Shown here piece after piece: positions 26,159 through 34,929 of a DNA stretch of 64,000 bases. Location: positions 124,001 through 188,000 of the forward strand of contig NZ_JACICC010000002.1 of the NCBI RefSeq assembly GCF_014195635.1, given 5' to 3'. This DNA comes from Pseudochelatococcus contaminans (GTDB lineage: Bacteria; Pseudomonadota; Alphaproteobacteria; Rhizobiales; Beijerinckiaceae). How positions within the stretch are numbered: position 1 is the stretch's first letter; each line of letters begins with the position of its first letter. The notes beneath the pieces are model-generated. The model saw only the letters and a list, made by a program, of their open reading frames with translations, did no database searches and was not told where the DNA came from. The translations under genes were made by a program, and so were the position numbers.

Positions 26159-26192
26159 ACATGGGCTTGACTTCTACATGGGCTTGACTTCG
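26159..26192 (+). repeat. 17-base tandem duplication carrying -35-like hexamers
   Basis: Two adjacent 17-base copies of ACATGGGCTTGACTTCT (the second ends in G), each containing TTGACT. A third, degenerate copy (ACACGGGCTTGT) precedes them. Situated in front of the MerR gene, it multiplies a -35-like element. Confidence 0.75.
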
Positions 26193-26207
26193 AGGAATAA
26201 AGCTCCA

Positions 26208-26226
26208 AATCTACACTACACGTCAG
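26208..26226 (+). promoter_or_regulatory. putative MerR-controlled promoter element, merR side
   Basis: The 19-mer AATCTACACTACACGTCAG contains a TACACT -10-like hexamer and matches 17 of 19 bases of the element at 26682-26700. It lies about 30 bases before the regulator's start, consistent with autoregulation. The spacing to the upstream TTGACT (22 bases) is longer than usual even for MerR promoters. Confidence 0.45.
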
Positions 26227-26257
26227 GTTTAGATAGGTGGTGGTTTTGTCCTCGCTC

Positions 26258-26638
26258 ATGCAAATCGGTGAATTATCGAGCCGCGCCGGCGTCAGCCACC
26301 GGACGATTCATTATTACGAACGTATCGGGCTTCTGAAACCCGCCGAGCGCGAGGGGGCAGGCTACCGTTATTACGATGACAACGCCTTTCAGCGGCTGGA
26401 GAAAATAGCCGCCCTGAAGAAACTCGGGCTGAGCCTGGACGAAATCGCTGCGGTGATCGACCTCTATTTCGAGGACGCCAGCGGCATCAAGGGCAAGGAA
26501 AAGGTGCTCGCAATCCTTGAAGCGCAACTCGCCAAAGCGGACGCCCAACTTGCTGAACTCTCGACATTCCGGCGCGACCTCATCAGCAATATCGAGCGGA
26601 TGAAATCGTTGATCGACGGAGCGCGCGAAACCCGGTGA
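26258..26638 (+). CDS. MerR-family transcriptional regulator
   Basis: The N-terminal HTH MQIGELSSRAGVSHRTIHYY and the second wing motif ERIGLLKPAEREGAGYRYY are diagnostic. A helical dimerisation region (KIAALKKLGLSLDEIAAVID) follows, then a long coiled-coil-like C-terminus (AKADAQLAELSTFRRDLISN). No cysteines are present, so it is not a metal or SoxR-type sensor; a small-molecule or protein signal is more likely. The start ATG at 26258 gives the canonical MQIGE beginning; a GTG at 26237 would add seven residues. The next gene downstream shares a promoter-like element and is the obvious target. Confidence 0.88.
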   Translation: MQIGELSSRAGVSHRTIHYYERIGLLKPAEREGAGYRYYDDNAFQRLEKIAALKKLGLSLDEIAAVIDLYFEDASGIKGKEKVLAILEAQLAKADAQLAELSTFRRDLISNIERMKSLIDGARETR

Positions 26639-26681
26639 TCCGCCGGGCGGCCGCCTGTGCCTGGGTTACAAATCCGGGCGC

Positions 26682-26700
26682 AATCTACACTCAACGTCAG
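26682..26700 (+). promoter_or_regulatory. putative MerR-controlled promoter element, target side
   Basis: AATCTACACTCAACGTCAG, nearly identical to the element upstream of the merR-type gene, 94 bases before the secreted-protein start. Repetition of a non-coding 19-mer twice within 500 bases suggests a shared operator. Confidence 0.45.
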
Positions 26701-26793
26701 ATCGAATTTTGTGCGGTTGCAGTGCCCATGTTGACCGCCGCCAGCCTCTTCCCCACCGCCGACAAGTGTCGGCAGCAACAGGAGAAGCCTCCC

Positions 26794-27513
26794 GTGCTCA
26801 CAAAGCTTCACGTGCTCAAACCGCATCCCTTGCCCCGTCGCCGACCCATTGTCGGGATCGCAGCCCTTGTTCTCATTGCGGCGTCAGCGACTGCCGCTCT
26901 GGCTCAGTCAACGAAGGAACACACCATGTCACTTGCTTCCATCGCGCACGAAACTGCTTTCTCCGTTCATGACCATCTGCCGGCCGGTTATGGCGAAACC
27001 GCGCGCCGTCCCGTCGTTGTCGATGGCGAGGCGGCGGAACTGGTGCGCTATGAGCGAATGGACGGCCGCAACGCCGGCATTGGCGGCGAGCATTTCAGCA
27101 CCGTGATCGCCGCCAATGGCCGCCTCAAGGGATTCGCGCGGATCGACCTCGACCTTGTCGGCGCGGATCTGCCTTCGCGGGACGAGGCGCAGGCCATCGC
27201 CCTCGCCTTCCTGCAAAAGCAGGCTCCGGACCTGTTGCCCGGCATGGAACTGAGCTGGATAGACCCGCATAAAGAACCTCTGCGCGTCGTGCGCAACGGC
27301 AAAACCGAAAACCTCACGCTCACCGGTATGAAGGTGAAAATACGCAACACGGTGGATGGCCGCTGGTTCTGGGTTATCGTCGGCGCGGACCGCAAGGTGA
27401 TGGTGTTCGAGCGCGACATTCACTGGATCACCTTCCCCGGCCATCGCGGCACCGAGAAGTGGCTACACGACGCATGGCTGGTCGAGAAAGGACATGCACC
27501 GCGCGGGAGCTGA
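26794..27513 (+). CDS. secreted protein of unknown function downstream of MerR gene
   Basis: A 239-residue protein exported by a Sec signal peptide (RRRPIVGIAALVLIAAS, then ATAALAQS). The mature part contains DLPSRDEAQAIALAFLQKQA, ELSWIDPHKEPLRVV and KVKIRNTVDGRWFWVIVGAD, which resemble the alternating pattern of PepSY/DUF periplasmic domains; I do not recognise a named family. The start is GTG at 26794 with AGGAG 9 bases upstream; the open frame continues to 26635 but that part lacks a signal. Probably activated by the adjacent MerR protein. Confidence 0.6.
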   Translation: MLTKLHVLKPHPLPRRRPIVGIAALVLIAASATAALAQSTKEHTMSLASIAHETAFSVHDHLPAGYGETARRPVVVDGEAAELVRYERMDGRNAGIGGEHFSTVIAANGRLKGFARIDLDLVGADLPSRDEAQAIALAFLQKQAPDLLPGMELSWIDPHKEPLRVVRNGKTENLTLTGMKVKIRNTVDGRWFWVIVGADRKVMVFERDIHWITFPGHRGTEKWLHDAWLVEKGHAPRGS

Positions 27514-27627
27514 TCGAACGCGCTGAATAACAGCGTTTAAAACACGCGGGTTTCGCAAGACTGTAATAATTTGCGCTTATGTCGCGGTTTAGCGACCACT
27601 TGTCTATATTCGATCATTGCTTACCAG

Positions 27628-27677
27628 AGCAATTTGCGTTCAATATGACCCCGTATATCGAATGCAAGTTGCAGTAA
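27628..27677 (-). repeat. dispersed hairpin repeat R1, diverged inverted copy
   Basis: Read on the minus strand it matches R1 (TTACTGCAACTTGCATTC, then TTGAACGCAAATTGC) with several substitutions. It lies in the intergenic region before the Fe3+ transporter operon. Confidence 0.55.
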
Positions 27678-27729
27678 CATCGAATCGAGTGCCCATCGGT
27701 GTACGGCGCGCTCGATGACCTTCACTTCC

Positions 27730-27761
27730 GAAGGCCGACGGTTTTCCGACCGTCGGCCTTC
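27730..27761 (+). promoter_or_regulatory. strong hairpin directly upstream of the iron-type ABC operon
   Basis: Perfect 12-bp stem GAAGGCCGACGG / CCGTCGGCCTTC with an 8-base loop, ending 22 bases before the fbpC-like start codon. It would sit in the transcript leader if transcription starts upstream. It could instead terminate incoming transcription, but there is no T run. Confidence 0.45.
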
Positions 27762-27783
27762 AGGTTTAACCGGATTGTGACTG

Positions 27784-28953
27784 ATGACGCCCACGGCTGC
27801 ACATGCCCGCGACAATGACCCTGCATCCGGCTCCGCCTCGACGGCGCAGCCGGAGGTTAGCGTGGACGGTGTTGCCCTGACCATCGGGCAGAACACAATT
27901 CTGCGCCGGATCGATCTCGCGCTTCCGCCCGGCCACATTCAGGCGCTGCTCGGCCCCTCGGGCTGCGGCAAGACCACGCTGCTGCGCATTGTTGCTGGCC
28001 TTCTGACGCCGAGCGAGGGCAAGGTCCGCATCGGCGGCGCGACGGTTGCCGACGCCTCCTCCGGCGCTTTCGTGCCGCCCGAACGGCGCGGCCTCGGCAT
28101 GGTCTTTCAGGATTACGCCCTGTGGCCGCACCTGTCGATCGGCGGCAATGTTGCTTTCCCCCTCGAAATGCGCGGGGTCGGCGGGGCGGAACGCAAGACA
28201 CGCGTGGCAAAGGCGCTGGCGCTCGTGGGTCTTTCCGGCTTCGAGGCGCGCAGCCCGGCATCGCTCTCCGGCGGCCAGCAGCAGCGTGTCGCCATCGCGC
28301 GGGCCATCGTCGCCGAGCCGCGCATCGTGCTGTTCGACGAGCCGTTGTCCAATCTGGACAAGGAACTGCGCGACCAGTTGTCGACGGAGCTGGCGGCGCT
28401 GGTGCGCGATCTCGGCCTCACCGCCCTTTACGTCACCCACGATCAGGGTGAAGCGTTCGCCATGGCGGATTCCGTCGCCATCATGCGTGGCGGGCAGATC
28501 GTTCAGAATGCCCCGCCCGAAGAACTCGTCGATGCACCCGCCGACCCGGAAACGGCAGAATTTCTCAACCTCGGCCCTGTTTTCACAGCCGTCGAGCGCG
28601 ATGGCGCATGGCGGCTCACCGATGCGGATCTCGCGCTGGAGCCGCCGTCGGCATTCGCTGGCCAAAGCGGCGCAAACAGCCGAAAGGCCCGCGTGCTGCT
28701 TGCCCGCCGGGCATTGTCGCTGACCGCCCCCGGAACCGGGGACTGCGACGGCACGGTGAACCACAGCCTGTTTCGTGGCGACCACCACCTTGTCACCGTT
28801 GCGCTCGACCGCCCCGCACAGGCGGCGGCGGCACAGCCGGTGGCAACACACCCGGTGGATGTTCTGGTCGTCAGTGAAAGGCGCATCCGAACCGGAGAAC
28901 GCGTGGGCGTGCGCGTCTTGCCGGATCGCCTGCGCTGGTTCGCGGATGCATGA
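27784..28953 (+). CDS. fbpC: Fe3+-type ABC transporter ATP-binding protein
   Basis: ATPase of a ferric-iron (or related cation/polyol) importer, 389 residues. Walker A is [11 protein letters not shown], the Q-loop [12 protein letters not shown], the signature [15 protein letters not shown], Walker [13 protein letters not shown] and H-loop [12 protein letters not shown]. It has a C-terminal TOBE-like region ([40 protein letters not shown]). The downstream binding protein and two-in-one permease have the FbpABC architecture. The N-terminal 25 residues are low-complexity. Iron specificity is inferred from the family; no Fur/Irr-like site is obvious upstream. Confidence 0.9.
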   Translation: MTPTAAHARDNDPASGSASTAQPEVSVDGVALTIGQNTILRRIDLALPPGHIQALLGPSGCGKTTLLRIVAGLLTPSEGKVRIGGATVADASSGAFVPPERRGLGMVFQDYALWPHLSIGGNVAFPLEMRGVGGAERKTRVAKALALVGLSGFEARSPASLSGGQQQRVAIARAIVAEPRIVLFDEPLSNLDKELRDQLSTELAALVRDLGLTALYVTHDQGEAFAMADSVAIMRGGQIVQNAPPEELVDAPADPETAEFLNLGPVFTAVERDGAWRLTDADLALEPPSAFAGQSGANSRKARVLLARRALSLTAPGTGDCDGTVNHSLFRGDHHLVTVALDRPAQAAAAQPVATHPVDVLVVSERRIRTGERVGVRVLPDRLRWFADA

Positions 28954-29095
28954 TCCCGGACAGCGTCAAGCGCTGACGGGAACGTCGCATCGCCAACAAT
29001 GACGGAACGGGATGGCGCCCGCCCGGCCAGCCACCCCGCACCATGACATGCCACCGCTCTATCGACAGTCTTTCAGACATCAACGGGACACTATC

Positions 29096-30055
29096 ATGAT
29101 CAAACATTTGCGCCTTGCCGCTTTCGTCATCGCTGGCGTTGCCGCCACCTCTGCCGCGCATGCGGACGTTACCGTCTATTCCGCCGGCCCTGCTGGCCTC
29201 ATCAATGGTCTTGCCGAAGGCTTCAAGGCGAAGACCGGCGTGCAGGTGAACGTGTTCCAGGGCACCACCGGCAAGGTTCTGGCCCGCATCGAGGCCGAGG
29301 CCGCCAATCCGCAGGTCGACGTGCTTGTTTCCGCGTCGTGGGATACGGCCAACGACTTCACCCAGCGCGGCTGGCTGCTGCCCTACACCAGCCCCAACGC
29401 CGCGACCGTGCCGGACTTCCTCAAGTCCGAAACCGCCGTTGCGCAGGGCGTCTCGGCGCTCGGCATCGTCTGGAACCCCAAGAGCGGCACGCCGAAGCCG
29501 GAAGAATGGGCCGACCTGACGAAGCCCGAGTTCAAGGATCTGGTGACCCTGCCCGACCCGGCCCAGTCCGGCGCCGCGTTCGAGCTGGTCGCGGCGCTTT
29601 CGGGCACCGCGGGTAACTGGAAGCTGTTCGAGGATCTGGCCGCCAACGGCGCGATTGTCGCCGGCGCCAATGCAGCAGCGCTCAACCCGGTGTTGCAGGG
29701 CGCCAAGGCAGCCGTTTTCGGCGCCGTGGACTACATCTCGTTCGCCGGCAAGAAGAAGGGTGAATCAGTCGAGGTGATCTTCCCGGCTTCCGGCACCGTG
29801 GTTGCGCCGCGCCCGGTCATGATCCTCAACTGGTCCAAGAACCAGGACGAGGCCAAGCAGTTCGTCGACTACATTCTTTCTGACGAGGGGCAGGCGCTGG
29901 TTGCCAAGGCATTCCTCATCCCGGCCCGCACCGATATCCCGGCTGACCGTCCGGTTATCAAGGATCTCAAGCTGCTTGAAATCGACTCCACGCAGGTCTA
30001 CGCAAATCGCGCCCAGATGCTGGAAGAGTTCAGCAAGATCTTCAGCAAGAAGTAA
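29096..30055 (+). CDS. fbpA: Fe3+-type ABC transporter substrate-binding protein
   Basis: A 319-residue periplasmic binding protein with signal peptide MIKHLRLAAFVIAGVAATSA, cleaved near SAAHA. The mature sequence begins DVTVYSAGPAGLINGLAEGF and continues VNVFQGTTGKVLARIEAEA and VDVLVSASWDTANDF, typical of class II ferric-binding proteins (FbpA/AfuA/PotD-like). FAGKKKGESVEVIFPASGT and the C-terminal EEFSKIFSKK are also usual. The ATG at 29096 was chosen as the one giving the signal peptide; the frame is open from 29012. A hairpin follows the stop codon. Confidence 0.92.
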   Translation: MIKHLRLAAFVIAGVAATSAAHADVTVYSAGPAGLINGLAEGFKAKTGVQVNVFQGTTGKVLARIEAEAANPQVDVLVSASWDTANDFTQRGWLLPYTSPNAATVPDFLKSETAVAQGVSALGIVWNPKSGTPKPEEWADLTKPEFKDLVTLPDPAQSGAAFELVAALSGTAGNWKLFEDLAANGAIVAGANAAALNPVLQGAKAAVFGAVDYISFAGKKKGESVEVIFPASGTVVAPRPVMILNWSKNQDEAKQFVDYILSDEGQALVAKAFLIPARTDIPADRPVIKDLKLLEIDSTQVYANRAQMLEEFSKIFSKK

Positions 30056-30067
30056 GCGCATCCAGAT

Positions 30068-30095
30068 AACGGCGCGCTGATTACGGCGCGCCGTT
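30068..30095 (+). terminator. intercistronic hairpin between binding protein and permease
   Basis: Perfect 10-bp GC-rich stem AACGGCGCGC / GCGCGCCGTT with 8-base loop, followed by ATTGTTTCTT. It may cause partial termination or stabilise the upstream message, giving more binding protein than permease. Confidence 0.65.
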
Positions 30096-30170
30096 ATTGT
30101 TTCTTCCATTAGTTTTTCCGATCACCATCAAACATCGATTCAACACGCAGCCAATGCGGCGAGGACAGGC

Positions 30171-31847
30171 ATGAGCACCCCCGGCACCACGCGCAACCCC
30201 GGCCCTGTGGTATGGGGCGCAGCCGCCGCGCTGATCGTCCTCGTGGCGATCCCGCTGCTGTTCATCGTGTTGCAGGCCATTTTCCCCGCCATCGGGCAGG
30301 GCTCCCTCGCCTCCCCCTTCGACGGCGTTCTCGATGTCCTGACAGATCCCAAGCTTGTCGGCATGGCCGGAAACACGCTTGTGCTGGGGCTGGGCGTTGT
30401 CGTCTGTTCCGCTGTCATCGCCGTGCCGCTGGCGTTCCTGCGCGCACTGTTTCAGGTGCCTCTTGCGCGGCTATGGGATGTTCTGCTGCTCATCCCCTTC
30501 ATGATTCCGCCCTATATCGCCACCCTCGGCTGGATCATGACCGTTCAGCCCAACGGTTACCTGAAGCAGGTCACTGGCCTCGATGCAGGCTCTTATCTGT
30601 TCTCGATAGGCGGTGTGATCTTCGTGATGACGCTTGGCGTGTTTCCGGTGGTTTATTTCGCTGTGTCCCGCACGGTCGAGGCCATCGGCGGGCGCTATGC
30701 GGACGTGGGCCGCGTGTTCGGCGCATCGCCCTTCACCGCCCTGCGGCGCGTCACGCTGCCCCTCTCCCTCCCCGGCCTTGCCGCCAGCCTGCTGCTGGTG
30801 TTCGCCATGGCCATCGAGGAATACGGCACACCGGCGGCCCTTGGACGGCAGGCAGGCTTCGAGGTGCTGGTGACCGGCATCGACACCCGCGTATCCGACT
30901 GGCCCATCGACCTGCGCGGCGCGGCGGTGCTGTCCCTCGTGCTGGTCATGATGTCACTTGGCGCGTTTATGATCCAGTTGCGCATTCTGGCCAACCGCTC
31001 TTTCGAGACGGTCGGCGGCAAGCCGCAGGCCGTGCGCAAACGGCCGCTCGGAATCTTCGCCATTCCGGTCGTGGCGGCTTTTGCCATCGTCACATTGCTG
31101 GCGGTCGGCGTGCCGCTGTTCGCCATCTTCGCCACCGCCCTGTCGAAAACGCTTTCGGGCGGCCTGTCGCCGGACAATCTCGGCTTCGACCATTTCCGGG
31201 CCATCGTAGCCGACGAGAACGGCGCGTTCCGTGCGCTGGTCAACAGCCTCAGCCTCGGCATCGCCACGGCGGTCATCACGGGGGTCATCGGCGCGGCCAC
31301 GTCCTACATGGTGGTGCGCACGCGCTTTCGCGGCAAGGGTTTTCTCGATGCGTTGACAGTGATGCCGAATGCCATCCCCGGCGTCGTGGTGGCTGTCGGC
31401 ATCATTCTGGCGTGGAACCAGCCGTGGCTGCCCGTCACGCCCTACAACACGCCGTTGATCCTGCTGATGGCTTATTGTTGTATCCTGCTGCCCTATCCGG
31501 TTCGTTACGCCAATGCGGCGTTCCGGCAGGTGGGCGATAATCTGGAAGCCGCCGCGCGCGTGTTCGGCGCATCGCCGCTGGTCGCGTTCCGCCGTATTCT
31601 GTTCCCGCTCGTGCTGCCAAGCCTGTTGGCGTCGATGCTGCTGGTGTTCGCCGTCGCCACGCGCGAACTGGTTGCCTCGCTGCTGCTCGCGCCAGTGGGC
31701 ATGTCCACGATCTCGACCTTCATCTGGCGGCAGTTCGATCAGGGATCGGTCGGACTCGGCATGGCGATGAGCGCCGTCACCATCCTGATCACCACGACAA
31801 TTCCGCTGCTGGTCACGCTGGCGTCCGGCCGCAGGGGGCCGATGTAG
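30171..31847 (+). CDS. fbpB: Fe3+-type ABC transporter permease, fused two-domain
   Basis: A 558-residue protein with two homologous permease halves, each about six helices, in one chain, as in FbpB/AfuB. The EAA loops are YADVGRVFGASPFTALRRVT in the first half and LEAAARVFGASPLVAFRRIL in the second. It would form the membrane channel with the FbpC-type ATPase. It starts ATG at 30171, 115 bases after the binding-protein stop with a hairpin between. No gene follows on this strand for 200 bases. Confidence 0.92.
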   Translation: MSTPGTTRNPGPVVWGAAAALIVLVAIPLLFIVLQAIFPAIGQGSLASPFDGVLDVLTDPKLVGMAGNTLVLGLGVVVCSAVIAVPLAFLRALFQVPLARLWDVLLLIPFMIPPYIATLGWIMTVQPNGYLKQVTGLDAGSYLFSIGGVIFVMTLGVFPVVYFAVSRTVEAIGGRYADVGRVFGASPFTALRRVTLPLSLPGLAASLLLVFAMAIEEYGTPAALGRQAGFEVLVTGIDTRVSDWPIDLRGAAVLSLVLVMMSLGAFMIQLRILANRSFETVGGKPQAVRKRPLGIFAIPVVAAFAIVTLLAVGVPLFAIFATALSKTLSGGLSPDNLGFDHFRAIVADENGAFRALVNSLSLGIATAVITGVIGAATSYMVVRTRFRGKGFLDALTVMPNAIPGVVVAVGIILAWNQPWLPVTPYNTPLILLMAYCCILLPYPVRYANAAFRQVGDNLEAAARVFGASPLVAFRRILFPLVLPSLLASMLLVFAVATRELVASLLLAPVGMSTISTFIWRQFDQGSVGLGMAMSAVTILITTTIPLLVTLASGRRGPM

Positions 31848-32049
31848 CAGGAATCGACCGGAAAGCCGTAAACGATGACAGCGCGTGGAAATATGGATAG
31901 ATAACGCCCGTGGTCTGAGGCAATTATGCATCATCAACTGCTCAACTCCGCCCAAGCTGTCGTATAACGCACGTCATCGCAAACGTGTCCTGCTGACATC
32001 ATGGTTTTATCGTGAGAAGGTACAGCCTCGGCGTGCGGAGGATCTCGCT

Positions 32050-32604
32050 ATGATGTCGCTTTTCAGAACAGTGGTTTTTGCACTGATCATCATCGCGGGG
32101 CTATATCTTGTCTTCGGAAGACAACCCGCGCCACAAACGCTGATTTCGCTTGATGATGCCATCAAGAATGTTGCAGCCACAATCCATAATATTGAAAAAG
32201 AATATCCATCTTCGGATCGGGGCAACCTTGCTGTCGAGGAAATCAGCGTCCGGTTTGCGGTCCATGCAACCACAGATGATGCCGGAAACGTACAACTGAA
32301 AGTGTCGAATCACGCCGCCGGCACGTCCAATGGCATTTTGGCGTCGAGCGTGCCGGCGGACTCGTCAGCCGGCGGTGCGTTCGGCAACATCATAACGATC
32401 ACATTCAAGCAGGCGAACGTCGTCTCGGCTGCCCCGCAGCAAGCAGCCGGCACCTCCCCGGTCGCTGCGGCCCACCAGGAAACCGCGAGAAACATCCCCC
32501 CCGGTGAGGCCCGAAGAAGCCGCACGCATGGGATGACAGCGACCGTGATCAGAATCACCCCCGCGACGGGTATTCCCAAGCCTTTCGCCATGCAGCAAGA
32601 GTGA
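32050..32604 (+). CDS. small membrane-anchored protein, possible Trypco2-like domain
   Basis: A 184-residue protein starting at tandem ATGs (32050, 32053) behind GGAGG. The N-terminal hydrophobic helix LFRTVVFALIIIAGLYLVFG would anchor it, followed by LISLDDAIKNVAATIHNIEK and LAVEEISVRFAVHATTDDAG, then NVQLKVSNHA. The pattern (helix then beta strands with a hydrophobic V-E-V/I spacing) recalls the trypsin-co-occurring domain 2, but this is weak and made from memory. The C-terminus is Pro/Ala/Arg-rich and disordered. Function not assigned. Confidence 0.55.
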   Translation: MMSLFRTVVFALIIIAGLYLVFGRQPAPQTLISLDDAIKNVAATIHNIEKEYPSSDRGNLAVEEISVRFAVHATTDDAGNVQLKVSNHAAGTSNGILASSVPADSSAGGAFGNIITITFKQANVVSAAPQQAAGTSPVAAAHQETARNIPPGEARRSRTHGMTATVIRITPATGIPKPFAMQQE

Positions 32605-32665
32605 TGCGAAGCAAAGGCGCGGTCGCAAACAGCAAATAAAGGTACAAGCGTTGGCTTTATGACAG

Positions 32666-34468
32666 TCAAGGGCCGGCGATTATGCTGTCTTCGGCAGGCA
32701 TGCCGATAAAGCGGCGGGCAAAGGCCATGAAACCGCATGTCGGCAGCGGGCGGGCAAAGTAAAAGCCCTGTACCTCGTTGCAACCCTCATCTTGCAAGAC
32801 CGCAAGCTGGTCGACGCTCTCGACCCCTTCGGCGATAACGCGAAAGCCCAGTTCATGCCCCAGCGAGATGATGGTGCGCAGGATAATGCGGTCACTCTGG
32901 CTGTTAGGCACATCACGGACGAAGCCCTTGTCCACCTTCAACCGATCAACCTTGAGCTGACGCAGCACATGCAAGGATGACTGGCCAACACCGAAATCAT
33001 CGATGGAGATCGACGGACCGAGAGCCCGGATTCTCATGATATCACCGCGAACCAGATCGAAGTCATGCATGACAGCGCTCTCGGTCAACTCGATATCGAG
33101 GCGAGTGGGGTCGACACCAGTTTCCTGCAAGGTATGCGCGATAAGGTTCGGTATACCACGGCGAGCAAACTGCCGTGCCGAGAGATTGATACTGACACGC
33201 AGGTCGAGGCCCTGATCATGCCAATGCCGTGCGGTGCGGCAAGCCTGAAACAGGACCCATTCATCGATTGCGGTGATGAGTCCGCTTTCCTCCGCATATG
33301 GAAGAAAGGCGCCGGGCGGAACCACCGTGCCATCGGGCCGCCGCCATCGGATGAGGGCCTCTCCCCCCACCATCCGGCCACTAGATATGTCGATCTGCGG
33401 CTGGAACTCCAAAAAAAATTGCTGCGCCGCCAATGCGTTCCGCAGTTCTATGGCCAGCAGCGCGTTCTTGCGGGCAACAGTCAGCATGTCCTCACGAAAA
33501 AAAGCCACGCCGCGCCGCCCGGTGCGGTTGCCGTATTGCGCCGCAATACCAGCCCGGTGAAGCAGATCGTGATACTCTCGCCCATCGAACGGAAACCGCG
33601 CCACGCCGACATTGACCGTGAGATTGATATTCTGCCCCTCGACCAGAAGCGGCGCACCGAGTTGGGCCAGAACCTGCCGCGCCAGCGCCTCGATTTCATG
33701 CGGAGCGCCAACATTGCATTGCAGGATGGCAAATCCGCTCGCGCCGAAACGCCGCACGATATGATCGTGCCCCAGAATGCTCCGCAGCCTGTTGGCGCAA
33801 ACCGCCATCAGCTTCCGCCCGGCCGAGGGAGAGAACGCCGAGCACACGGCATCGAAACTGTCGATATTGACCATATGCAGCGCCACGGTGCTCTCCCGGG
33901 CGACACGGCGCTTCATATCCTGCTGAACGAGGATCTGCCCCGGCAAGCTCCACGCACGGTCAATCCTGTTATAAAGGCTCTCAAGCGCTTGCGCCGCTTC
34001 CGGCCTCCACCGTGCCAGCGCAAGCACCCATCGCATGCGCAAGGTTCGGGCGGTTTCTCCCATATCGGGCGTCAGCACATCGGCCGCGCCGGCTTCCAGG
34101 GCCCGCGCCAGGGCAGCGGCGTCGCACTTGCGGGTGAGCACCACCAGCTTCGCACCCGGCGCCGAACGTCCGAGATCGTGCAGCAGTTCGATAGTGGAAC
34201 TATCGACGACATCGCTGCTGATGACGATAATAGATGGTTTTTGCCGCAGAGCTGACGAGGCCGGGGCACGCGGTTCCGGCACCTTGATATCGAATGCCTT
34301 GCGCATCCAATCCATCAAGCTGTCGCGGGAGGCGAATCTTTCAACGACCGCCCTGCCGTCCAAAATCCCGTTCGGGATCAAGGATGACGCGGAATCAACA
34401 CTCCCCGGTTGTACAACGGCTATGGTTGTCATGAAATACCGCCCGACAGGATGAGACAAGCTCTCCAC
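32666..34468 (-). CDS. receiver-like / degenerate GGDEF / EAL protein
   Basis: A 600-residue soluble c-di-GMP protein. Residues about 79-146 look like a receiver-type fold (IIVISSDVVDSSTIELLHDL, VLTRKCDAAALARALEAGAA) without a clear phospho-acceptor. Residues about 165-330 are a GGDEF domain in which the signature is RFGASGFAIL instead of GG(D/E)EF, so it is probably inactive as a cyclase. Residues about 340-590 are EAL with the signature intact (EAL at 370-372, SINLSARQF, ELTES, IDDFGVGQSSL, LKVDKGFV, IAEGVES), so it is predicted to be an active phosphodiesterase. An ATG at 34432 is an alternative start. A very AT-rich region lies upstream. Confidence 0.88.
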   Translation of the reverse strand: MESLSHPVGRYFMTTIAVVQPGSVDSASSLIPNGILDGRAVVERFASRDSLMDWMRKAFDIKVPEPRAPASSALRQKPSIIVISSDVVDSSTIELLHDLGRSAPGAKLVVLTRKCDAAALARALEAGAADVLTPDMGETARTLRMRWVLALARWRPEAAQALESLYNRIDRAWSLPGQILVQQDMKRRVARESTVALHMVNIDSFDAVCSAFSPSAGRKLMAVCANRLRSILGHDHIVRRFGASGFAILQCNVGAPHEIEALARQVLAQLGAPLLVEGQNINLTVNVGVARFPFDGREYHDLLHRAGIAAQYGNRTGRRGVAFFREDMLTVARKNALLAIELRNALAAQQFFLEFQPQIDISSGRMVGGEALIRWRRPDGTVVPPGAFLPYAEESGLITAIDEWVLFQACRTARHWHDQGLDLRVSINLSARQFARRGIPNLIAHTLQETGVDPTRLDIELTESAVMHDFDLVRGDIMRIRALGPSISIDDFGVGQSSLHVLRQLKVDRLKVDKGFVRDVPNSQSDRIILRTIISLGHELGFRVIAEGVESVDQLAVLQDEGCNEVQGFYFARPLPTCGFMAFARRFIGMPAEDSIIAGP

Positions 34469-34929
34469 ACACAGGCTGATAATAACGCAAAAATATCACA
34501 CATAAAACAAATTAAAAAATGATTAATTCATATATGCTTAAAGCAATATATCCGACTTAATAATTGTATTTACATTATTATATAAATATAAATATTTACA
34601 TAAACACTAATTAATATTGAATTTTATTTCATGATTGTAATTTTATCTGCATAGCAACGCTAAATATAAACTTTCATAGCTATATTCTTGTTCCCGTTTA
34701 ATGTCGCCCGTTAATATCTATAAGAGGGGATCAATGACGCCGGTCTTCACCGCCGCTCGTGATCGCCAGAGACACGCGGGGAGACTTCCATTCCAGACAT
34801 TCGACGAACTTTGTCCAAAAACAACACGGGCCGGCTTCACTGAAAGCCGGCCCTGTAAAATTACGATTCCGAATGATGTTGGGTTGACGCCAAAATCCGA
34901 AGAAAGCCGCCGGCTGAGCCTCCTGCCCG
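34469..34929. other. AT-rich intergenic region between EAL gene and secA
   Basis: The stretch about 34480-34700 is almost devoid of G and C, with A/T runs such as ATTATATAAATATAAATATT. It is the most AT-rich piece of the window and lies upstream of the EAL gene. On the right it contains the secA terminator. A short open frame at 34734-34937 has a good ribosome-binding sequence (AGAGGGGATCA then ATG) but runs through the terminator and lacks family features; I do not count it as a gene. Confidence 0.6.
34820..34855 (-). terminator. Rho-independent terminator of secA
   Basis: On the minus strand, GGGCCGGCTT / AAGCCGGCCC around a short loop, followed by GTGTTGTTTTTGG, 75 bases after the secA stop. 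Confidence 0.85.

Noticed and set aside
26142..26336. Small frame spanning the tandem repeat before merR
   Set aside because: Overlaps promoter-like sequence and the merR start in another frame; no protein features.
30212..31540. 442-codon frame overlapping the iron permease on the same strand
   Set aside because: Out-of-frame shadow, Arg/His/Ala-rich and without membrane segments.
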